A stretch of DNA of 64,000 nt from Schistosoma mansoni (Eukaryota > Platyhelminthes > Trematoda > Strigeidida > Schistosomatidae): NCBI RefSeq assembly GCF_000237925.1, contig NC_031496.1:9842905-9906904 (forward strand). Reading direction: 5' to 3'. A program made the translations under genes and the position numbers. Below, piece by piece: positions 60,401-64,000 of the stretch; within the stretch, counting starts at the first letter, position 1, and each line of letters opens with the position of its first letter. The notes below the pieces were generated by a model, which had not been told where the DNA came from, did not search any database, and saw only the letters and a program-made list of their open reading frames with translations.

Positions 60401-63400
60401 GTCTCTATATATAGGTTTAGTAAATAGTATGTAGAACAAATGCATACTTCAGGGTTTTCTTTCCAAGAAAAAAACTAGATAAAATAATTGTTTATTTCTC
60501 TCTCTCTCTGATGACCTCCGTTTTGTCTGATTAAAATATTTTAATCTTCTTAATCAAACCTTCCATTTGAGGTCGGAATTCTTTCATTTCTATAAAAAAA
60601 AGTTTATTATGTGTTTTTATTAATATAGTATTGTCTATATCTTTTGAAAGTCTGAAGGTTTTTATTACATTACTGCGTTTTCTCCACGCTTTGTTCTTTT
60701 GTTGTTATTCATATTACTATTTCAACTTGTATAGCTTTTGTTTCTTGGATTAATTAACTTGAAGAGTTTCAATATTCTGTTCACTTAGTATGTTGTTTAT
60801 ACCTTTTAACGGAGATTATAGTATAAGGAACAGAATAAAACAACAGCGAAGAATATAAGACAATAATATTACAAATTGTAAACGAATCTTACGTTGGAAT
60901 TATTTAAATTTCAATCGCTGAGACTATTTCAAAGATAAATTTTCACATATAATGACTTCTCTATACTCGGCGCTCGATTTTGATCAAGCTAACCTTGACG
61001 AATATTCGTATGAATCTTACATAATTATTGAATTTATTGAATTCCTTTACATTGTTAATATGCTTGTTAATTGAAAAAGCAACGATATAAAACTTCTCCT
61101 TATAAACACAAGTTATTGGTTTTCTCTAAACCCTAATAGGGAACCAAAAAAACTTTAATGAATCATTACTTCATTGTCCATCAGGATTAGGTATTTAAGG
61201 TAAGGATTAGAATTTAAGAGTTAGGGTTTTTATTACAAACTTACATTAGCTATGATGCAACAATTCTTTGTAATTATATGAATGAATTTTCCACAAAAGT
61301 ACAAGGTATTGTCGGATTAGTTGGTCCATAAAATATGATGTCACCGGGTTATGATTTAAAGGTAATGTCAATTTACTTTTTATATACAGATTACAGAAAC
61401 AAACTTGAACAATTGATACGTTCAACACTATCACTTTTCTCTACTGTGGCGAAATCATTTCTACCGTTTGTTATATGTGATGTGTGAATTTCATTTAAAG
61501 CCTGACAATTGCATTCTCGATTGTGATTCAGTTGTCCCTATACATTACTTTCACTATAAGTACAAATATCTCGTTATATTGTCATATTTCGTAAATGTAT
61601 AATTGTTGGGATGACCCTGTAATTTTCTCACAAGCGACATGACAAGTTCAGGGGTCATCAAGGAGCATTTCAACCAATCAGCGATTAATTAGAAATTATG
61701 TGAAGTTATGTTACTAAAATAACGAAAATGGAAAAGCCACATGTGGAGATCCTGATTGGCTGATTAATACACTGCTACTATGTTTAGCAGTATTCTAGAA
61801 CTTTCAGTAAAACTCAAGGACTCTTAAATTACTATAAAATCCCTATATTTTCTGTACATGAAGGAACCCTGTAGTAAAGTGCTTCCCTCACACTTTGTGC
61901 CTTTTCTCTGGTCTTCAAGTCGCGGTGTATAGTTCTAGCTCGGGGGTACGGAACTAGGTTAGGGAAGCGAATATAGCGTTCACAATCGGCCAGACGTAAC
62001 AATAATCATTAGCGAAACACTTTGGAACAGGAATAAAGTATTAACTAAAACCAAAACATTGACAGTTTTCTCTCTTCATCGAACAAATATCTGATTTATA
62101 AGGACGTTTATTGGTAATTTCAATTCTCTGTTAATCCTCATATTAAATTACAGCGTTTTATTCAAATAGATGTCAATGATTTCAACTGATGTTGCTTTCA
62201 GATTACTCCCTGATAAAGTTGTATATCAGTTGTGTTTGTTAGGGAACTTCAGTTATTGTTTTCTTCTGTTCTTTAGTTCCTAGAGATTTCCATTCTACTC
62301 TGTCGGTATACACACGTGAAGGTTATCGAGTTTTAGCGTTAGCTTGGAAACCATTGAAAGCAGCCTATACAAAAGTTTTACACGTATGTAGGGAGCGCGT
62401 TGAACAGAATTTACGATTTCTTGGTCTACTGATCATGGAGAACCGTTTGAAACCGGAAACAACGCAAGTGATTAAAACTTTAAGATATGCCAATATTCGA
62501 CCTGTAATGGTGACTGGTATGTTTCTTTTTCATTGATGTGTTTCTTTTCAATGTGATCTCTCTTGGAAGTGATATATTTTAGATTATTTTCTCGAACAGT
62601 AGCTAATATCAGTCTATACAGATAGACGTTGAATCTAAACTCAGAATATTCTAAATCTGTACAAATTCAATAGTCACCTTTAAAGTATATTATTACTGTC
62701 ACGGTCAAACTAATAAGCTACATGCTTGAGTCTATTATCTGTTTCAGCTCATTTTTAATGAACAGTGTCTGTCTATTGCAGTCCTCTTTTCCATTGTCTT
62801 ATTTTAATAATTCCAGTTAACCATGATATCGATATAATGGAGGATTGTAATGAATATTAAATTGAAATAGTTTACACGATTTTATTTCAATTTTTGTGAC
62901 TCACTGGAACTTCCTAAATTCATACTGTTTGTCAATTACAATTTAGCTTTGTTAGTAATATCAACTTTGAAAGAAATGTATTATTGCTCATCATTCAACC
63001 TTATTTAGGTGATAATATGTTAACTGCATTGTCAGTAGCTCGAGATTGCGAGATGATCGATGAACTGGATCGTATTATACTTGTGTCTGCAAAACCACCA
63101 CCACTTCTTCCTCATGTTCAGTCATCTAGTCCGAATGATTCTGTGACTTGTTCTGCCAAAGGTGATCTAGCAAGTGATCAACAACATATTGATACTTCTT
63201 CAAATCATGTTAGTTTGCCATCCATTCTGTTGACACAATCACAAGGAACAAGAAACAATAATAGACCACGTACACACTCAAGTTTTAATGCAACAAATTC
63301 TTTATTTGAGGAGAACTTCTCCAATCAACAATACGATTCATTAGTTGAATTTCATTATGCTGAAGATTTACACAAACCAGTCACTGAAGTGACAGCTACA

Positions 63401-63552
63401 ACTGAAACAGGAACAACGAGGAAATTTCATAAATCTCGGCCTGTTAATCGTACTTCGACTAAAAGTGATGCTGATGCTCACACATTCTCTGTAAGAAATG
63501 GTACGAAATCCCGAAAATTGATGCATCGCTTATGTGAAGATGTCCCATGTGT
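39158..63552 (+). CDS. ATP13A: P5B-type ATPase (ATP13A2/3 family), 14 exons, 3' end outside window
   Basis: Endosomal/lysosomal P-type pump; the animal P5B family exports polyamines or handles cations. Fourteen exons with consistent GT-AG phases give the first ~895 residues. Features in order: membrane-anchoring hydrophobic segment (52-74), actuator domain with LVPGD (269-273) and TGES (303-306), a transmembrane helix ending at 407, M4 motif PPALP (430-434; PPALP, not PPELP, marks P5B), phosphorylation site DKTGT (473-477, D473), GDPLDLKMF (530-538), nucleotide-domain KGAPE (620-624) and TGDN (714-717). Exon 14 then inserts a Ser/Thr/Asn-rich segment of well over 100 residues that mammalian homologues appear to lack. 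Still missing are the hinge motif GDGxND and the last helices. ATG 39158 has a TAA 12 bases upstream in frame, but an extra 5' exon cannot be excluded. ATP13A2 and ATP13A3 cannot be told apart here. Confidence 0.93.
39524..39582 (+). CDS. ATP13A: P5B ATPase exon 2
   Basis: DAYGVYYIHDVIVDVIEGV plus two bases. The acceptor is TTGTAG and the donor GAA|GTAAGA. It is only 59 bp. Confidence 0.75.
39730..39804 (+). CDS. ATP13A: P5B ATPase exon 3
   Basis: Reads MMCYFIHKCLKYVWNGQTRR, matching the family's RYF-H-x-KYFWN segment. The acceptor is taken as ATGGCAG, not the upstream TTTTAG, because only that choice keeps the frame after exon 2. The donor is ATCAG|GTAGGG. Confidence 0.75.
41459..41600 (+). 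CDS. ATP13A: P5B ATPase exon 4
   Basis: GWHETAYEEILDSKPLNNET to LYGMNEISINLTSIIRLLLDE, the P5B conserved LYG-NEI block before M1. Acceptor ATTTTTAG, donor GAG|GTATGT. Confidence 0.9.
41731..41865 (+). CDS. ATP13A: P5B ATPase exon 5 (first core helices)
   Basis: LHPFYCFQIFSCILWYSDEY and the following hydrophobic helix MYATCIVVISIMSLSWQVYE correspond to M1 and M2. Acceptor TTATCCAG, donor AGA|GTAAGT. Confidence 0.92.
41866..43278 (+). other. P5B ATPase intron 5
   Basis: An intron of 1413 bp. No repeat or embedded gene was recognised. Confidence 0.6.
43279..43354 (+). CDS. ATP13A: P5B ATPase exon 6
   Basis: NERTLKETMCISSSVMVYRE and EDGVK, the start of the actuator domain. Acceptor TTTTTGTAG, donor AAAG|GTATTC, phase 1. 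Confidence 0.85.
43466..43535 (+). mobile_element. tRNA-like SINE head fragment
   Basis: TAGTCTAGTGGTTGAAGG resembles a Pol III A box, and GGTTCGAACC is a good B box 33 bp further on. The hammerhead region of related SINEs is not seen after it. It could equally be a decayed tRNA pseudogene. Confidence 0.5.
45398..45574. repeat. Palindrome of two decayed hammerhead modules
   Basis: Arms 45398-45463 and 45508-45574 are inverted copies (GATGGATAGTGGCTAG...CTAGCCACTATCCATC) at about 85% identity by eye, around a ~44-base centre with a tRNA-like B box (GGGTTCGAGTCCC). Each arm reads outward as a schistosome-type hammerhead. On the plus strand CTGAAGA, GTCC/GGAC stem II and GGAAC are visible; on the minus strand CTGAGAA, GTCC/GGAC and GAAAC. 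Each has lost a conserved core base (GAAA to GGAA; CUGANGA to CUGAGAA), so neither should cleave. It lies in ATPase intron 6. Confidence 0.8.
45854..45985 (+). CDS. ATP13A: P5B ATPase exon 7 (actuator domain)
   Basis: FKEVDSISLVPGDIIEIPRN, CDAILLTGNCIVNESTLT. The TGES motif is completed across the next intron. Acceptor TTTTCACAG, donor ACTG|GTGAGT, phase 1. Confidence 0.93.
47444..47754 (+). CDS. ATP13A: P5B ATPase exon 8
   Basis: Starts GESVPVTKIPL, continues ILFAGTTVIQTRNY, VVARTGFYTVKGELVRSILF and FPKPLKFKF, and ends in a membrane helix (FIFALSILAVIGLGVSIYLM). Acceptor AATTAAG has a weak pyrimidine tract. Donor ATG|GTAAGA, phase 0. Confidence 0.93.
48349..48480. repeat. 50-bp minisatellite at the end of the Penelope-like element
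   Basis: The unit ATGCGTATTGGAGATGGCCG... with period 50 starts at 48349, 48399 and 48449, giving about 2.6 copies with one substitution (GGCCGG to GGCGGG). It abuts the left arm of the element and may be its 3' tail read on the minus strand. Confidence 0.9.
48681..49241 (-). pseudogene. Penelope-like GIY-YIG endonuclease region (left arm)
   Basis: This frame has no ATG; it opens with TTG and is the C-terminal part of the RT-endonuclease polyprotein. The GIY-YIG nuclease motif is CYCGEIYIGRTTRQLNQRVS, followed by a conserved SEH, and SHLVDSGHEVD further on. The RT frame 49897-49232 ends KKHFCI-stop and this frame takes over one base out of phase, so a small indel in the T-run at 49241-49246 probably separated two parts of one ORF. 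Confidence 0.85.
49232..49897 (-). pseudogene. Truncated Penelope-like reverse transcriptase
   Basis: Begins at the inner edge of the right arm with HVPLTETIDFV, which is the sequence just after RT motif A, so the motif A aspartate is missing. Motif B (QIDGIAMGSPLGPILADFFL) and motif C (YVDDTFIIV) are present, followed by LNFLDVLLIKK and a thumb region. A TAA directly precedes the ATG. Without motif A it cannot polymerise. Confidence 0.88.
49889..50452 (+). pseudogene. Penelope-like GIY-YIG endonuclease region (right arm, inverted copy)
   Basis: Identical in protein sequence to the left-arm ORF but on the plus strand. The ATG at 49889 comes from the RT core junction and simply happens to be in frame. 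The GIY-YIG motif CGEIYIGRTTRQLNQRV is intact. Whether a separate endonuclease is made from it is unknown. Confidence 0.85.
50454..50462 (+). repeat. Left target duplication of the SINE
   Basis: AAATAATTT occurs here and at 50689-50697. The uninterrupted left arm of the Penelope-like element shows the empty site, which confirms the duplication. Confidence 0.9.
50463..50688 (+). mobile_element. tRNA-derived SINE with intact hammerhead
   Basis: A 226-bp insertion flanked by the perfect 9-bp duplication AAATAATTT, with the empty site known from the opposite arm. The head is tRNA-like: GCCAGCTCAGTGG (A box) and GGGCTCGAATCCC (B box), with a Pol III promoter role inferred. The body holds a hammerhead ribozyme (50547-50605). 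The 3' part is AT-rich (ATTACTAAAAAATC). The arrangement resembles the schistosome Sm-alpha-type SINEs, which are known to carry hammerheads. Confidence 0.92.
50547..50605 (+). ncRNA. Type I hammerhead self-cleaving ribozyme
   Basis: All conserved core bases are present. Stem I GCACTG (50554-50559) pairs with CAGTGC (50594-50599). CTGAGGA (50560-50566) is the CUGANGA box. Stem II GTCC (50567-50570) pairs with GGAC (50578-50581) around the loop CATAATA. GAAA is at 50582-50585. Stem III is the minimal AC/GT pair around GGCC. The cleavage triplet GTC ends at 50593, so cutting is expected between 50593 and 50594. Its expression and activity are inferred. Confidence 0.9.
50689..50697 (+). repeat. 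Right target duplication of the SINE
   Basis: The second copy of AAATAATTT; the right arm of the Penelope-like element resumes directly after it. Confidence 0.9.
51345..53290 (+). mobile_element. RTE endonuclease-reverse transcriptase element, decayed
   Basis: The plus strand, over several frames, reads an APE endonuclease and then an RT. Endonuclease blocks are EEARKTL, ITMNVIQCYTPI and GMDDLNARVGMGNTQYKDIM, then a NQID block near 51780. RT blocks are RDQQAGFCKNRSCTDRIATL, YINFIDYEEAFDSVDG (motif A), VRTGVRQDCLLSPFLFLLVV (motif B) and FADDMAFLSHTYEQMQ (motif C). It has many stops and frameshifts. It is the same type as the fragment at 13893-14300 and differs from the RTE at 2469-4653. The reading stops after the ILKYNTE-like block at about 53270, followed by a GTAAGTAAGTAAG run. 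Confidence 0.82.
53053..53127 (-). mobile_element. 75-bp truncated RTE 3' end inserted in another RTE
   Basis: The sequence from GGTCAGTCAGTCAGC to CCTCATTAGCTTA matches the 3' ends of the minus-strand RTE fragments at 16702-16775 and about 6620-6690. It is flanked by the 6-bp duplication ACATAC (53047-53052, 53128-53133). Removing it restores the host reading from GLDI to HK-GKSKI-like codons. It is thus a minimal 3'-only insertion in minus orientation. Confidence 0.75.
54165..54365 (+). CDS. ATP13A: P5B ATPase exon 9 (M4 motif)
   Basis: IRADVGVGDIIRRALDLVTV, VVPPALPVVMTVGVVLAQRR and INVCGVINVACFDK. PPALP lies in M4 and FDK starts the phosphorylation motif. Acceptor TGTTTTAG, donor AAA|GTAAGA, phase 0. 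Confidence 0.95.
54366..56469 (+). other. P5B ATPase intron 9
   Basis: An intron of 2104 bp. A short (TTA)n run lies near 54394-54411; no transposon was recognised. Confidence 0.6.
56470..56676 (+). CDS. ATP13A: P5B ATPase exon 10
   Basis: TGTLTEDGLDMWGI completes DKTGT; MECLATCHSLTLIEGVLAGD and PLDLKMF are P5B nucleotide-domain signatures. Acceptor TCTTCATAG, donor TGG|GTAAGG. Confidence 0.95.
57260..57376 (+). CDS. ATP13A: P5B ATPase exon 11
   Basis: EFIEEAADHCKFEMAVPTIV and RPPSKTS match the family's PTVVRPP segment. Acceptor TTTGTCAG, donor GAT|GTAAGT. Confidence 0.88.
58923..59079 (+). CDS. ATP13A: P5B ATPase exon 12
   Basis: DIPYEVGILRQFPFSSSLQR, MSVITRAL and YTKGAPETIELLCRCDT; KGAPE is the nucleotide-binding motif. 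Acceptor CTTGTAG, donor ACTA|GTAAGT, phase 1. Confidence 0.94.
59490..59690 (-). mobile_element. Short decayed RTE fragment
   Basis: The minus strand reads SPITNSQVVECPNDFIYRGI and KFKNKIKSQLAFITKCHLWR, which aligns with the [14 protein letters not shown]...[17 protein letters not shown] region of the other RTE copies. About 60 codons remain. Confidence 0.65.
61599..61603 (+). repeat. Left 5-bp target duplication of solo LTR
   Basis: ATAAT, repeated at 62002-62006. Confidence 0.75.
61604..62001 (+). mobile_element. Solo LTR of an LTR retrotransposon
   Basis: A 398-bp block beginning TGTTGGGATGACCC and ending GACGTAACA (5'-TG...CA-3', imperfect TGTT/AACA ends) and flanked by the 5-bp duplication ATAAT. 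It is more GC-rich than the surroundings and holds CCAATCA boxes and a TATA-like TATAAAA at 61833-61839, as expected of an LTR promoter. No internal gag-pol sequence is present in the intron, so it is a solo LTR left by recombination. The family cannot be named from the LTR alone. The strand is inferred from the TATA position. Confidence 0.75.
62002..62006 (+). repeat. Right 5-bp target duplication of solo LTR
   Basis: ATAAT, directly after the terminal CA of the LTR. Confidence 0.75.
62277..62516 (+). CDS. ATP13A: P5B ATPase exon 13
   Basis: PRDFHSTLSVYTREGYRVLA, LRFLGLLIMENRLKPETTQV and LRYANIRPVMVT; the G of TGDN is completed across the intron. Acceptor TTCTTTAG, donor ACTG|GTATGT, phase 1. 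Confidence 0.94.
63009..63552 (+). CDS. ATP13A: P5B ATPase exon 14 with long disordered insert
   Basis: GDNMLTALSVARDCEMIDEL completes TGDN and the P-domain helix. About 150 residues rich in Ser, Thr, Asn, Gln and His follow, without conserved motifs. The donor is TGTGT|GTAAGT, phase 2. The next exon was not found with confidence before the window ends. Confidence 0.9.
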
Positions 63553-64000
63553 GTAAGTTCATATGAATTCATTAGTGAAAATCTCCTACCAAACCAATAT
63601 TTATTTTTCCATTTTGTAAATGTAATTGCTCTCATCTAGACCGTTCAGAAAATCCTTTAGGAAACACGTCATCAATGATTATTTTACTGTGTATACCTTA
63701 CCTATTTATCTGCTTTATATTTGCCTCTTCATTAACACAACCCTTGTACAATTTAAGAGTTCTTTTTTTCTATCTTCCTATGGACTTATATATTTACTAA
63801 ACAACTACAAATCTAAATGTACGGCTTAAGTAAATGGTACCGCTTTTGTTAACCAAAAATGACCACAAGATATCTCTACTTTAGTTGTACCTTGAAATCT
63901 CTGAACTTCAAGTTGTGATGCTAACAACTCGGCACCTGGATTATTCATGAATAACATCTTGAATTAGTCGGAATGTTTCAAATATTGATCTCTATTTAGT
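63553..64000 (+). other. P5B ATPase intron 14 or following exon
   Basis: A possible acceptor (CTCATCTAG) at about 63640 opens a frame (VPFRKSFRKHVINDY...) running to a stop at about 63829, but its hydrophobic composition does not match the expected P-domain sequence. It is more likely intron. Confidence 0.35.

Larger units (their letters stand above)
59080..62276 (+). other. P5B ATPase intron 12
   Basis: An intron of 3197 bp with a decayed RTE piece (59490-59690, minus strand) and a solo LTR (61604-62001). Nothing is recognised in 59700-61590 beyond AT-rich sequence. Confidence 0.75.

Noticed and set aside
63626-63829. A candidate exon 15 of the P5B ATPase
   Set aside because: An acceptor is present, but the hydrophobic sequence does not match the expected P-domain continuation and runs into a stop.
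1-64000. CRISPR arrays, bacterial operons or defence systems
   Set aside because: No regularly spaced short repeats, Shine-Dalgarno sites or gene clusters; spliced genes and retroelements show a eukaryotic nuclear genome.

Overview
The window looks like AT-rich nuclear DNA of a flatworm, most likely a Schistosoma species. That assignment is an inference from three things: RTE-, CR1/Jockey- and Penelope-type retroelements in schistosome style, tRNA-derived SINEs carrying hammerhead-ribozyme modules (a schistosome hallmark), and genes with very short 5' introns followed by long repeat-filled ones. No species-specific marker was available.

Four protein-coding loci can be supported. (1) 5186-15939, plus strand: a complete six-exon PRORP gene, the mitochondrial protein-only RNase P subunit MRPP3. 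It was rebuilt exon by exon with compatible splice phases, and its zinc ligands and catalytic aspartates are visible. (2) 19058-20590, minus strand: a complete intronless ALG6, the ER glucosyltransferase of N-glycan precursor synthesis. (3) 28864-29337, plus strand: a short intronless ORF with an FHA domain, of unknown role. (4) 39158-63552 and beyond the window, plus strand: fourteen exons of a P5B-type ATPase (ATP13A2/3 family, lysosomal or endosomal polyamine/cation pump) with introns up to 6.4 kb. Its 3' end lies outside the window. These genes are not functionally linked.

Most of the rest is mobile-element debris, much of it inside introns. At 2469-4653 is an RTE element with a perfect 12-bp target-site duplication, a nearly open reverse transcriptase and no endonuclease domain. 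Two 491-bp non-autonomous relatives (11171-11661 and 16090-16580) carry its 5' region inverted onto its 3' tail and lie in opposite orientation around the last PRORP exon. Other RTE pieces lie at 6620-7838, 12600-13590, 13893-14300, 16700-17560, 51345-53290 and 59490-59690. CR1/Jockey pieces lie at 22850-23710, 28210-28862 and 30985-34040.

The most structured accessory region is 48349-51110, in intron 8 of the ATPase gene. It holds a Penelope-like element arranged as two ~750-bp near-identical inverted arms (each with the GIY-YIG endonuclease ORF) around a truncated RT core. A 50-bp minisatellite lies at one end. One arm is interrupted by a SINE with a 9-bp duplication and a hammerhead ribozyme whose core is fully intact. 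Smaller finds are a 122-bp hAT-like MITE nested in a CR1 element, a solo LTR with a 5-bp duplication, a palindrome built from two decayed hammerhead modules, and a 448-bp direct duplication bracketing the first PRORP exons.
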